Source of the DNA: Bacteroides fluxus YIT 12057
GTDB taxonomy: Bacteria; Bacteroidota; Bacteroidia; Bacteroidales; Bacteroidaceae
Direction of reading: 5' to 3'
DNA length: 45,900 nucleotides
Assembly (NCBI RefSeq): GCF_000195635.1
Contig: NZ_GL882666.1
Span: forward strand, 1-45,900
Shown here: piece after piece, positions 33,197-41,546 of the stretch
Layout of the letters: the number at the start of each line of letters is the position of its first letter
How positions within the stretch are numbered: position 1 is the stretch's first letter
Made by a program: the position numbers and the translations under genes
The notes under the pieces: model-generated
Told to the model about the DNA's origin: nothing
Databases searched by the model: none
What the model saw: only the letters and a program-made list of their open reading frames with translations

Positions 33197-34315
33197 ATGA
33201 GAAAAAGTATGATTACATTGAACAAGAAATGGATACGGCTGATAGGGATTGTCGGTTGTACAATGTGTTTGGCATCTTGCAAGCAGGCATCGGATGCTTC
33301 TGGAATGAAACCTTCTTATGCTACTATGAAGGTGGAGGCGACGGATAAGGAGCTTTCCACTTCGTACTCGGCGACGATACGCGGACGGCAGGACATAGAT
33401 ATTTATCCGCAAGTGTCGGGTACCATCGAGAAACTGTGTGTGACCGAGGGGCAGAAGGTGCGCCGGGGACAACTGCTTTTCATCATCGACCAGGTTCCCT
33501 ACAAGGCTGCACTCAAAACGGCCGTTGCCAATGTGGAAGCGGCACGTGCCGCACTGGCTACTGCCGAACTGACTTATAACAGCAACAAGGAACTGTATGC
33601 GCAGAAAGTGGTTTCGGAATTCAGCCTGAAGACTGCCGAAAACAGCTACCTTACCGCCAAGGCACAACTCTCGCAGGCCGAAGCCCAGGAGGTAAACGCA
33701 CGCAACAACCTCTCCTATACGGAAGTGAAAAGTCCCAGCGACGGTGTGGTGGGAGCGTTGCCCTACCGTGCAGGGGCATTGGTCAGCCCCAGCTTGCCGC
33801 AACCGCTGACAACGGTCAGTGACAACAGCGACATGTACGTTTACTTTTCCATGACCGAGAACCAGTTGCTCGCCCTGACACGCCAGTACGGCAGCATGGA
33901 CGAGGCGCTGAAGAACATGCCGGCGGCAGAGCTGCGTCTGAACGACAATTCCGTCTACGACAAGAAAGGTACCATCGAGTCCATCAGTGGTGTCATCGAC
34001 CGCCAGACGGGTACGGTAGTGGCACGCGTGGTCTTCCCCAACGAATCGCGCCTGCTCCACAGCGGGGCATCGGGCACGGTGGTGGTGCCTGCCACGTATA
34101 AGAACTGCATTGTGATTCCGCAAGAAGCCACCGTACAGTTGCAGGACAAGACGTTGGTATATAAGGTAGTGGATGGCAAGGCCGTCTCTACCTTGATTAC
34201 CGTGGCAGGAATAAATGACGGACGCGAATACGTGGTGCTGGACGGACTGAAAGTGGGTGACGAGATTGTTTCCACAGGTGCCGGACTGCTGCGCGAAGGG
34301 ACGCAAGTGAAATGA
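33197..34315 (+). CDS. RND efflux periplasmic adaptor (membrane fusion) lipoprotein
   Basis: The 372-residue protein (ATG 33197; ATG 33209 is possible) begins with a lipoprotein signal ending in LASC. It then has the adaptor layout: a beta-barrel and lipoyl half (RGRQDIDIYPQVSGTIEKLCVTEGQKVRRGQLLFIID), a long alpha-hairpin (about residues 80-150), the second lipoyl half (YTEVKSPSDGVVGALPYRAG) and membrane-proximal strands. It would bridge the inner-membrane pump and the outer-membrane channel. It is the first gene of a three-gene pump operon, 37 bp before the pump gene. Confidence 0.93.
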   Translation: MRKSMITLNKKWIRLIGIVGCTMCLASCKQASDASGMKPSYATMKVEATDKELSTSYSATIRGRQDIDIYPQVSGTIEKLCVTEGQKVRRGQLLFIIDQVPYKAALKTAVANVEAARAALATAELTYNSNKELYAQKVVSEFSLKTAENSYLTAKAQLSQAEAQEVNARNNLSYTEVKSPSDGVVGALPYRAGALVSPSLPQPLTTVSDNSDMYVYFSMTENQLLALTRQYGSMDEALKNMPAAELRLNDNSVYDKKGTIESISGVIDRQTGTVVARVVFPNESRLLHSGASGTVVVPATYKNCIVIPQEATVQLQDKTLVYKVVDGKAVSTLITVAGINDGREYVVLDGLKVGDEIVSTGAGLLREGTQVK

Positions 34316-34352
34316 TGATCGCTATTTTATCAACTATCAATGACCCATTAAG

Positions 34353-37300
34353 ATGAAAGGAAACATATTTATAAAACGGCCGGTGATGGCTATCTCCATC
34401 TCCGTACTGATTCTGGTGATAGGGCTCATTTCGCTCTTTACGCTGCCGGTGGAACAATATCCTGACATTGCGCCTCCTACGGTATATGTCAGTGCCAACT
34501 ACACCGGCGCCGATGCCGAAGCCGTACTGAACAGTGTCATCATGCCGTTGGAGGAGAGCATCAACGGTGTGGAGAACATGATGTACATCAGCTCTACCGC
34601 CACCAATGCCGGTTCCGCGACCATACAAGTTTATTTCAAGCAGGGCACGGACCCCGACATGGCTGCGGTGAATGTACAGAACCGCGTATCCAAGGCGCAG
34701 GGATTGCTGCCTGCCGAAGTGACGAAAATCGGTGTGACTACCCAGAAGCGGCAGACCAGCTTCCTGCAAATCGGCGCTTTGGTGAGCACCGACGGGCGCT
34801 ACGACCAGACGTTCCTTGCCAATTACCTCGACATCAACGTGATTCCGCAAATCAAGCGTATCGAAGGTGTGGGTGACGTAATGGAATTGGGTGATACCTA
34901 CAGTATGCGTATCTGGCTGAAACCGGAACGGATGGCGCAGTATGGACTGGTCCCTTCGGATGTGACTGCCGTATTGGGCGAGCAGAACATCGAAGCGCCT
35001 ACCGGTTCGCTGGGCGAGAATTCAAAGAACGTGTTCCAGTTTACGATGAAGTATCGCGGACGTCTGAAGAGTGTGGAGGAATTCCAGAACACGGTGGTAC
35101 GGTCGCAGAGCGACGGTTCCGTGCTCCGTCTGAAGGACGTGGCGGATGTGGAGCTGGGTACGCTGACCTATAGTTTCCGCAGTGAGATGGACAGCAAGCC
35201 GGCGGTGCTTTTCATGATGTTCCAGACGGCGGGCTCCAACGCAACCGCCGTCAACAAGGAGATTACGGCACAGATAAAGGAGATGGAGAAAAGCCTGCCC
35301 GAAGGGACGGAATTTGTGACGATGATGAGTTCCAACGACTTCCTCTTCGCTTCCATACACAATGTGGTGGAGACACTGGTCATTGCCATTATCCTGGTAA
35401 TCCTGGTGGTGTATTTCTTCCTGCAGGACTTCAAGAGTACGCTCATACCCTCCATTTCCATTATCGTGTCGCTGGTCGGCACGTTTGCCTGCCTGGTGGC
35501 TGCGGGGTTCAGCCTCAATATCCTGACGCTGTTTGCGCTGGTGCTTGCCATCGGTACGGTGGTGGACGATGCCATCGTGGTGGTGGAGGCGGTGCAGTCC
35601 AAGTTCGATGCCGGATACAAGTCCCCCTACCTTGCCACGAAGGATGCGATGGGCGATGTGACGATGGCCATCATCTCTTGTACCTGCGTGTTCATGGCGG
35701 TGTTTATCCCCGTGACGTTTATGGGCGGTACTTCGGGCGTGTTCTATACGCAGTTCGGTGTCACGATGGCAACGGCGGTGGGCATCTCCATGATTTCGGC
35801 ATTGACGCTTTGCCCTGCCTTGTGTGCCATCATGATGCGCCCGTCGGACGGCACGAAGAGTGCGAAGAGCATCAACGGACGGGTGCGTGCGGCATACAAT
35901 GCTTCGTTCAACGCCGTGCTGGGCAAATATAAGAAAGGTGTGATGTTCTTCATCCACCACCGCTGGATGGTGTGGACTTCATTGGCGGCTACCGTCGTAT
36001 TGCTGGTTTACCTGATGAGCACCACCAAGACGGGACTTGTGCCGCAGGAGGACCAGGGTGTCATCATGGTGAACGTCAGCACGTCTCCGGGAAGCACGCT
36101 GGAAGAAACCACGAAGGTGATGAACAAGTTGGAGGACATCCTGAAAAACACTCCCGAGATAGAACACTATTCCAAGGTGGCGGGATACGGACTGATGTCC
36201 GGACAGGGCACTTCCTATGGTACCATCATCATCCGTCTGAAGGACTGGGGCGAGCGGAAGGGGAGCGAACACACGTCCGACGCTGTGGTGGCCCGCCTCA
36301 ATGCCCAGTTCTACGGTGTGAAGGAGGCACAGATATTCAGCTTCCAGCCGGGTATGATTCCGGGCTACGGTATGGGTAACTCCCTTGAGCTGAACCTCCA
36401 GGACAGGACGGGCGGTGATATGGCAACGTTCTACGGGGCGGTGATGCAGTTTCTGGGTGCGTTGAACCAGCGTCCCGAAGTGGCTATGGCGTATACCTCT
36501 TATGCCATGAACTTCCCGCAGGTATCGGTCGATGTGGATGCAGCCAAGTGCAAGCGTGCGGGCATCTCGCCGAATGCGGTGCTCGATGCGTTGGGCAGCT
36601 ATTGCGGCGGTGCCTATATCTCCAACTACAACCAGTTTGGCAAGGTGTACCGCGTCATGATGCAGGCATCGCCCGAATATCGTCTGGACGAGCAGGCACT
36701 GGGCAACATGTTTGTGCGCAACGGTACGGAGATGGCTCCGGTAAGCCAGTTCGTGACGTTGAACAAGGTGCTTGGCCCGGAGACGGCGAACCGTTTCAAT
36801 CTGTACAGTGCCATTACCGCCAATGTGAACCCCGCCGAAGGATATTCGTCCGGCGAAGTACAGAAAGTGATTGCGGAAGTGGCGGAACAGACGTTGCCGC
36901 TGGGGTACGGTTACGAGTACGGAGGCATGGCACGTGAGGAAGCCAGCACGGGCGGTGCGCAGACGGTCTTTATTTATGCCATCTGTATCTTCCTTATCTA
37001 TCTCATCCTGGCATGTCTCTACGAGAGCTTCTTGATACCGTTTGCGGTCATCTTCTCCGTACCGTTCGGGCTGATGGGTTCGTTCCTTTTTGCCAAGGTT
37101 CTGGGATTGGAGAACAACATTTACTTGCAGACGGGTGTGATTATGCTGATTGGCCTGCTTGCCAAGACGGCCATCTTGATTACGGAGTATGCCATCGAGC
37201 GGCGCCGCAAGGGAATGGGCATTGTGGAATCGGCCTACTCGGCTGCCCAGGTCCGCCTGCGTCCTATCCTGATGACGGTGCTGACGATGATATTCGGTAT

Positions 37301-37532
37301 GCTTCCGCTGATGTTCTCGAGCGGTGCGGGCGCCAACGGTAACTCCTCGCTGGGTACGGGTGTAGTAGGCGGTATGCTTATCGGAACGCTGGCGCTGCTT
37401 TTCGTCGTTCCGGTGTTCTACATCATCTTCGAGTACTTGCAGGAGAAGATCCGTCCGCCAATGGAGGAAGAAGCCGATGTGCAGGTATTGCTTGAAAAGC
37501 AGAAGAGTGAGGCAGAACGGGCGAAAGATTGA
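34353..37532 (+). CDS. RND multidrug efflux pump, HAE1/AcrB type
   Basis: The 1059-residue inner-membrane antiporter has 12 predicted transmembrane helices and two large periplasmic loops. The N-terminus (IFIKRPVMAISISVLILVIGLISL) and the proton-relay aspartates in GTVVDDAIVVVEAV are typical of the drug-exporting HAE1 group, as is GFSLNILTLFALVLAIG. In the C-terminal half LLAKTAILITEYA supplies the usual charged lysine. Length is normal for AcrB homologues. It forms a complete system with the adaptor and the outer-membrane factor. The substrates cannot be told from sequence. Confidence 0.96.
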   Translation: MKGNIFIKRPVMAISISVLILVIGLISLFTLPVEQYPDIAPPTVYVSANYTGADAEAVLNSVIMPLEESINGVENMMYISSTATNAGSATIQVYFKQGTDPDMAAVNVQNRVSKAQGLLPAEVTKIGVTTQKRQTSFLQIGALVSTDGRYDQTFLANYLDINVIPQIKRIEGVGDVMELGDTYSMRIWLKPERMAQYGLVPSDVTAVLGEQNIEAPTGSLGENSKNVFQFTMKYRGRLKSVEEFQNTVVRSQSDGSVLRLKDVADVELGTLTYSFRSEMDSKPAVLFMMFQTAGSNATAVNKEITAQIKEMEKSLPEGTEFVTMMSSNDFLFASIHNVVETLVIAIILVILVVYFFLQDFKSTLIPSISIIVSLVGTFACLVAAGFSLNILTLFALVLAIGTVVDDAIVVVEAVQSKFDAGYKSPYLATKDAMGDVTMAIISCTCVFMAVFIPVTFMGGTSGVFYTQFGVTMATAVGISMISALTLCPALCAIMMRPSDGTKSAKSINGRVRAAYNASFNAVLGKYKKGVMFFIHHRWMVWTSLAATVVLLVYLMSTTKTGLVPQEDQGVIMVNVSTSPGSTLEETTKVMNKLEDILKNTPEIEHYSKVAGYGLMSGQGTSYGTIIIRLKDWGERKGSEHTSDAVVARLNAQFYGVKEAQIFSFQPGMIPGYGMGNSLELNLQDRTGGDMATFYGAVMQFLGALNQRPEVAMAYTSYAMNFPQVSVDVDAAKCKRAGISPNAVLDALGSYCGGAYISNYNQFGKVYRVMMQASPEYRLDEQALGNMFVRNGTEMAPVSQFVTLNKVLGPETANRFNLYSAITANVNPAEGYSSGEVQKVIAEVAEQTLPLGYGYEYGGMAREEASTGGAQTVFIYAICIFLIYLILACLYESFLIPFAVIFSVPFGLMGSFLFAKVLGLENNIYLQTGVIMLIGLLAKTAILITEYAIERRRKGMGIVESAYSAAQVRLRPILMTVLTMIFGMLPLMFSSGAGANGNSSLGTGVVGGMLIGTLALLFVVPVFYIIFEYLQEKIRPPMEEEADVQVLLEKQKSEAERAKD

Positions 37533-37544
37533 GTCTCAAATAGT

Positions 37545-37616
37545 GAAACGATTCGTTTCTAAAAACGAAACAAATGGTTTTCCCTGCATGAACGGACGGT
37601 TTCGTGCAGAGGAAAC
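37545..37616. repeat. 22-bp-phased palindromic array (GAAAC/GTTTC) inside the efflux operon
   Basis: GTTTC-type words start at 37555, 37577 (GTTTT) and 37599, exactly 22 bp apart. GAAAC starts at 37545 and 37567 (22 bp), with a degraded copy near 37590 and another at 37612. The first unit is the perfect dyad GAAACGA-T-TCGTTTC. It occupies the 106-bp gap between pump and outer-membrane factor genes and would be transcribed as part of the operon mRNA. Confidence 0.6.
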
Positions 37617-37638
37617 GGAATAAAAACAGATTGGAACA

Positions 37639-39045
37639 ATGAAGAAACATATCATCCTATTGTCCGCCGCCGGTTTGCTGCTCAGCAGCTGCGGCGTGTA
37701 CACCCAATATAAACCCGCTACCGAGGTCCCCGATGGCCTCTACGGGGAAGAAACGGCAGCTTTTACGGAGAGTCCCGACGGTTCTCCGGCTGCCTCCGGA
37801 GACAGCTTGAACCTTGGTTTGGGCGGCATGGACTGGCACGAACTTTTTACCGACCCTCACTTGCAGGCACTTATTGAGCAGGGGTTGCAGAACAATACCG
37901 ACTACCAGTCGGCACAGCTCCGTGTGGAAGAAGCTGAAGCTGCATTGCTGTCCGCAAAGCTTGCTTTCCTGCCCTCTTTTGCCCTCGCGCCGCAGGGCAC
38001 GGTGAGCAGCTTTGACAGCCACAAGGCTACGCAGACCTATTCGCTGCCCGTCACAGCCAGTTGGGAGTTGGATATTTTCGGTCGTATGCGCAACGCCAAG
38101 AAGCAGTCGAAGGCGCTTTATGCACAGAGCCGGGACTATCACCAGGCGGTGCGTACCCAGCTCATAACCGGAATAGCCAATACCTATTATACCTTGCTGA
38201 TGCTGGACGAACAACTTGCCATCTCCAAGCAGACGGAAGAGACTTGGAAGGAAACCGTTGCTTCTACCCGTGCGCTGATGAATGCGGGCCTGGCGAATGA
38301 GTCGGCAGTTTCGCAGATGGAAGCTGCCTACTACCAGGTGCAGGCTTCTGTACTCGATTTGGAGGAACAGATAAATCAAGTGGAGAACAGCCTTGCTCTG
38401 CTGTTGGCAGAGACACCCCGCCATTACGAGCGCGGTGTGCTGGCAGAGCAACAGTTCCCCGCGGACTTTTCCATAGGGATTCCTGTTCAGATGCTTTCCT
38501 GTCGTCCTGATGTCCGTTCGGCCGAACGGACGCTGGAAGCGGCGTTCTACGGCACCAATGCGGCGCGTTCCGCCTTTTATCCCTCCATCACGCTGAGCGG
38601 GAGTGCGGGTTGGACCAATTCCGCCGGTTCGATGATTGTGAATCCCGGTAAGTTCGTGGCTTCGGCAATAGGCTCGCTGACGCAGCCGCTTTTTGCCCGC
38701 GGGCAGCTCATTGCACAGTACCGCATAGCCCGTGCCCAGCAGGAAGAGGCCTCCCTTGCCTTCCAGCAGACATTGCTGAATGCAGGCAGCGAAGTGAATG
38801 ATGCCTTGACTGCTTGGCAGACAAGCCGTTCCAAAAGTGAGCTGCTGGACAAGCAAGTGGCTTCCTTGCAGACGGCCGCCCGCAGCACTTCCCTGCTGAT
38901 GGAGCATGGCAACACCACCTATCTGGAGGTGCTTACCGCCCGGCAGACCTTGCTCAGTGCGCAACTGTCGCAGACAGCCAACCGATTTTCTGAAATACAA
39001 AGCTTGATTAACCTCTACAAGGCGTTAGGGGGAGGTCAGGAATAG
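37639..39045 (+). CDS. Outer-membrane efflux factor (TolC/NodT-type lipoprotein)
   Basis: The 468-residue product starts MKKHIILLSAAGLLLSSCGVY with a lipobox cysteine, followed by the outer-membrane efflux protein repeats (LQALIEQGLQNNTDYQSAQLRVEEAEAALLSAKLAFLPS and the second repeat around RTLEAAFYGTNAARSAFYPSITLSGSAGW). These form the trimeric barrel and alpha-helical tunnel. The NodT/CmeC-type lipoprotein form fits the adaptor and pump upstream. The gap to the pump gene holds a palindromic array. A strong terminator follows. Confidence 0.95.
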   Translation: MKKHIILLSAAGLLLSSCGVYTQYKPATEVPDGLYGEETAAFTESPDGSPAASGDSLNLGLGGMDWHELFTDPHLQALIEQGLQNNTDYQSAQLRVEEAEAALLSAKLAFLPSFALAPQGTVSSFDSHKATQTYSLPVTASWELDIFGRMRNAKKQSKALYAQSRDYHQAVRTQLITGIANTYYTLLMLDEQLAISKQTEETWKETVASTRALMNAGLANESAVSQMEAAYYQVQASVLDLEEQINQVENSLALLLAETPRHYERGVLAEQQFPADFSIGIPVQMLSCRPDVRSAERTLEAAFYGTNAARSAFYPSITLSGSAGWTNSAGSMIVNPGKFVASAIGSLTQPLFARGQLIAQYRIARAQQEEASLAFQQTLLNAGSEVNDALTAWQTSRSKSELLDKQVASLQTAARSTSLLMEHGNTTYLEVLTARQTLLSAQLSQTANRFSEIQSLINLYKALGGGQE

Positions 39046-39093
39046 AGTGTCATCATACTCTCTCTCTGCATCTTCACTTTACATGTGAAGGAA

Positions 39094-39125
39094 GGGCTGC
39101 CCGGGAAGTGATTCCAGGGCAGCCC
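39094..39125 (+). terminator. Terminator of the RND efflux operon
   Basis: Perfect 9-bp arms GGGCTGCCC (39094-39102) and complement (39117-39125), followed by GTTTTTGG. A smaller TTCAC/GTGAA hairpin lies just upstream. Confidence 0.75.
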
Positions 39126-39191
39126 GTTTTTGGTTTTGTATGGTGAATAGAGATTCAGTTCACCACAGATTGCAAAGTTTTTTCTATTCTT

Positions 39192-40688
39192 TTATTTATA
39201 CTGTGCCCAGTCCACATTCTTCATGTCTCCGCTCTTGGCGAGTTCGGCATGCATGGCCAGTGAGGCACGCAGGGCGTGGGGAGTCTGTGACTTGCCGTCG
39301 GTCAGTTTCAGGTAATCCCACAGAATGTTTTTGTAGTCCGGATGGACGCAATTTTCGATGATGGCTTGGGCACGTTCTTTCGGACTCTTGCCGCGGAGGT
39401 CGGCCACACCTTGTTCGGTGATGATGATATTGACGTCGTGTTCTGTGTGGTCCATGTGCGAAACCATCGGTACGATAGCCGAGATTTTACCTTCCTTGGC
39501 AACGGACGGGCAAGTGAAGATGGAGATATAGGCATTGCGGGTGAAGTCACCGCTTCCACCGATGCCGTTCATCATCTTGGTGCCGCCGATGTGCGTGGAA
39601 TTCACGTTGCCGTAGATGTCGGCTTCGATGGCGGTATTGATGGAGATAACTCCCAGACGACGTACAATTTCCGGACTGTTGGAGATTTCTGACGGGCGGA
39701 GCACCAGCTTGTCGCGGAAGAAGTCCATATCATTGTAGATACCTTCCAGGCAGTCGTTTGTTACGGTCAGTGAACAGGCACTGCCGAATTTCACGCGACC
39801 TTCACGAATCAGTCCGATAACGGAATTCTGGATAACTTCTGTGTACATTTCGAAAGCGGGGATGGTCTTGTCACGTCCCAGGGCGCCCAGCACGGCATTG
39901 GCGATGTTACCCACACCGGATTGCAGCGGCAGGAAGGTGGGAGGGATGATTCCGCGCTTCATGTCGGCAGCAAGGAAGTCGGCCACGTTCTGTCCGATTT
40001 TGTCGGTCAGCGGGTCAGCGTCGGCAAACGAGCGTGCTTCGTCGGGCCAGTTGGTCTCTACCACACCTACAATCTTTTTCGGATCTACCTGGATATAGGG
40101 CAGTCCGATGCGGTCACTCGGCTTGTAGATGGGAATTTCGCGGCGGTAAGGAGGGTCGAGGGGCTCGTAAACGTCATGCAGGCCCATGGCGCTCTTGCTG
40201 TGTGCGGCGTTCAGTTCCACGATAATCCGGTCGGCCAGGCGGCAGACAGTCGGGGCGATACCGCCGGCTGCCGTCAGGTAGATTTTACCGTCGGGGGTCA
40301 CTTCGCAGGCTTCGATGATGGCAACATTCACTTTTCCCATGAAACCGTAACGTACTTCTTGTGCCATCTGTGAAAGATGGATGTCGTTGTAGGCTATTTC
40401 ACCGTTGTTCACGGCTTTGCGGAAATCGGCGTTGGTAGTATAAGGAGCACGGTAACGGATGGCTTTGGCGCGTGAAAGGATGCCGTCGCAGGAATCTCCG
40501 GTAGAAGCACCGGTGAAGATGCCTATCTGGAACGGGTTCCCTTTCGCATGCTCTGCTTCCGCGATTTTTGCTAATTCAGCCGTAACGGCCTTGGCTGTTC
40601 CTGCGGGGGTAAATCCGCTCAAGCCGATGTTATAACCATGTTTGATGAGGCTCGCAGCTTCTGCTGCCGAAATGTAATTGAGTGCCAT
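39192..40688 (-). CDS. Acetyl-CoA hydrolase/transferase family (succinate or propionate CoA-transferase type)
   Basis: The 498-residue cytoplasmic enzyme belongs to the class I CoA-transferases. N-terminal ISAAEAASLIKHGYNIGLSGFTPAGTAKAV, the likely catalytic-glutamate region IPAFEMYTEVIQ, the glycine-rich GGIGGSGDFTRNAYIS and VNIIITEQGVADLRGKSP near the C-terminus are visible. In Bacteroides-type fermentation such an enzyme would move CoA between succinate, acetate and propionate; the precise substrates are not determinable. It lies 36 bp downstream of a small membrane protein gene and is probably co-transcribed with it. Confidence 0.9.
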   Translation of the reverse strand: MALNYISAAEAASLIKHGYNIGLSGFTPAGTAKAVTAELAKIAEAEHAKGNPFQIGIFTGASTGDSCDGILSRAKAIRYRAPYTTNADFRKAVNNGEIAYNDIHLSQMAQEVRYGFMGKVNVAIIEACEVTPDGKIYLTAAGGIAPTVCRLADRIIVELNAAHSKSAMGLHDVYEPLDPPYRREIPIYKPSDRIGLPYIQVDPKKIVGVVETNWPDEARSFADADPLTDKIGQNVADFLAADMKRGIIPPTFLPLQSGVGNIANAVLGALGRDKTIPAFEMYTEVIQNSVIGLIREGRVKFGSACSLTVTNDCLEGIYNDMDFFRDKLVLRPSEISNSPEIVRRLGVISINTAIEADIYGNVNSTHIGGTKMMNGIGGSGDFTRNAYISIFTCPSVAKEGKISAIVPMVSHMDHTEHDVNIIITEQGVADLRGKSPKERAQAIIENCVHPDYKNILWDYLKLTDGKSQTPHALRASLAMHAELAKSGDMKNVDWAQYK

Positions 40689-40724
40689 AATATAAATAGT
40701 TATTTTTTCGTGTAAAGATTCATT

Positions 40725-41138
40725 TCAATATTTCCGTTGGAGTATTTCCGACCAGATAATGGCCCGCCGTGCCTCTTCTGCCGAATGAATGCTGTATTCG
40801 GATGTTCCGTTGAATTCCGGTGTTTCAGCTATCGGAGGGGAGGGGTTGGTTTGCACGGGAGTATATGAAGAGGTTGCAGATTTTTTAGGGTTAGACTTGG
40901 CAGGACGGACAAAGATTCCTTCAACTGGCTGTTCTGTTGTTCTGGGGCCTTCGGGTATGTATCCGCCATAAGTGTCTTCCTGTTCGGGATAGGGGGGACA
41001 GGTGTCATCGTCCATGTTTGTACTGGGCAGCATGAAAGGTTTGCCTTCAGTGTCTTTTCTGGCTTCTTTTTTGAACTGTCTGACAAGTCCGATGACCATT
41101 ACAGCTGCAACTAACAGAAATTTAAAGACGTCTTCCAT
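40725..41138 (-). CDS. Small single-pass membrane protein of unknown function
   Basis: The 137-residue product has one N-terminal transmembrane segment (MEDVFKFLLVAAVMVIGLVRQF), then a proline- and charge-rich, probably disordered region, and a conserved-looking C-terminus (IHSAEEARRAIIWSEILQRKY). I recognise no named family. The C-terminal helix with AEEARRAIIWSEIL might be a protein-binding tail. Its gene precedes the CoA-transferase gene by 36 bp. Confidence 0.7.
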   Translation of the reverse strand: MEDVFKFLLVAAVMVIGLVRQFKKEARKDTEGKPFMLPSTNMDDDTCPPYPEQEDTYGGYIPEGPRTTEQPVEGIFVRPAKSNPKKSATSSYTPVQTNPSPPIAETPEFNGTSEYSIHSAEEARRAIIWSEILQRKY

Positions 41139-41255
41139 ATCTTCTTTATATTTTTAACTTTTATAATCGGATTTCCCGGACTGTTCCGTTTTTGCTTTCG
41201 GGCAAAGTAACTAATAAATCTGATTACAACCAAGAATTTGGGTACTAAAAAAGGG

Positions 41256-41288
41256 CAGCTTCACAGCTCCCCTTAATTTTTTTAACCT
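41256..41288. terminator. Hairpin flanked by A-run and T-run
   Basis: AAGGG(C)AGCT-TCAC-AGCT(C)CCCTT has one internal mismatch. It is preceded by six A residues and followed by AATTTTTTT, so it could terminate in either direction. It sits directly before a 21-codon open frame and may instead act as a leader attenuator. Confidence 0.5.
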
Positions 41289-41299
41289 AAACCTTAACT

Positions 41300-41365
41300 A
41301 TGAAAAAATCTAATGTTTCTTTCATTTCACAAATGTGGGAATTTATTCCGTCTATGCCAAATTAA
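41300..41365 (+). CDS. Possible 21-residue peptide
   Basis: ATG 41300 opens a 21-codon frame (MKKSNVSFISQMWEFIPSMPN). It is preceded by AACCTAAACCTTAACT, a spacing and composition often seen ahead of Bacteroides start codons, and by the terminator-like hairpin. No recognisable domain and no clear -7 box. The 408-bp gap between the membrane-protein gene and miaB holds nothing else except the miaB promoter. It may be a leader peptide or chance. Confidence 0.25.
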   Translation: MKKSNVSFISQMWEFIPSMPN

Positions 41366-41445
41366 CACTCAGAAAATGTTTAGTTTGTTAACATTAATTA
41401 GTATAGGTTCCTCAGACTAACGGTTTTAGATGGTATTTTTCTTTT

Positions 41446-41481
41446 ATTTCATCCGTTTTTACGGATGAAGCCGTATCTTTG
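41446..41481 (+). promoter_or_regulatory. miaB promoter with overlapping inverted repeat
   Basis: TATCTTTG at 41474-41481 is a perfect -7 box. The inverted repeat TTCATCCGT-TTTT-ACGGATGAA (perfect 9-bp arms) lies immediately upstream, across the -33 and spacer region, in the position of a repressor or activator site. Confidence 0.5.
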
Positions 41482-41546
41482 CAGGGATAATTGTTCCTTT
41501 TTCTTTATTCTGAGAAGAGAAAAGAACCTAATATAGAAAAATAATT

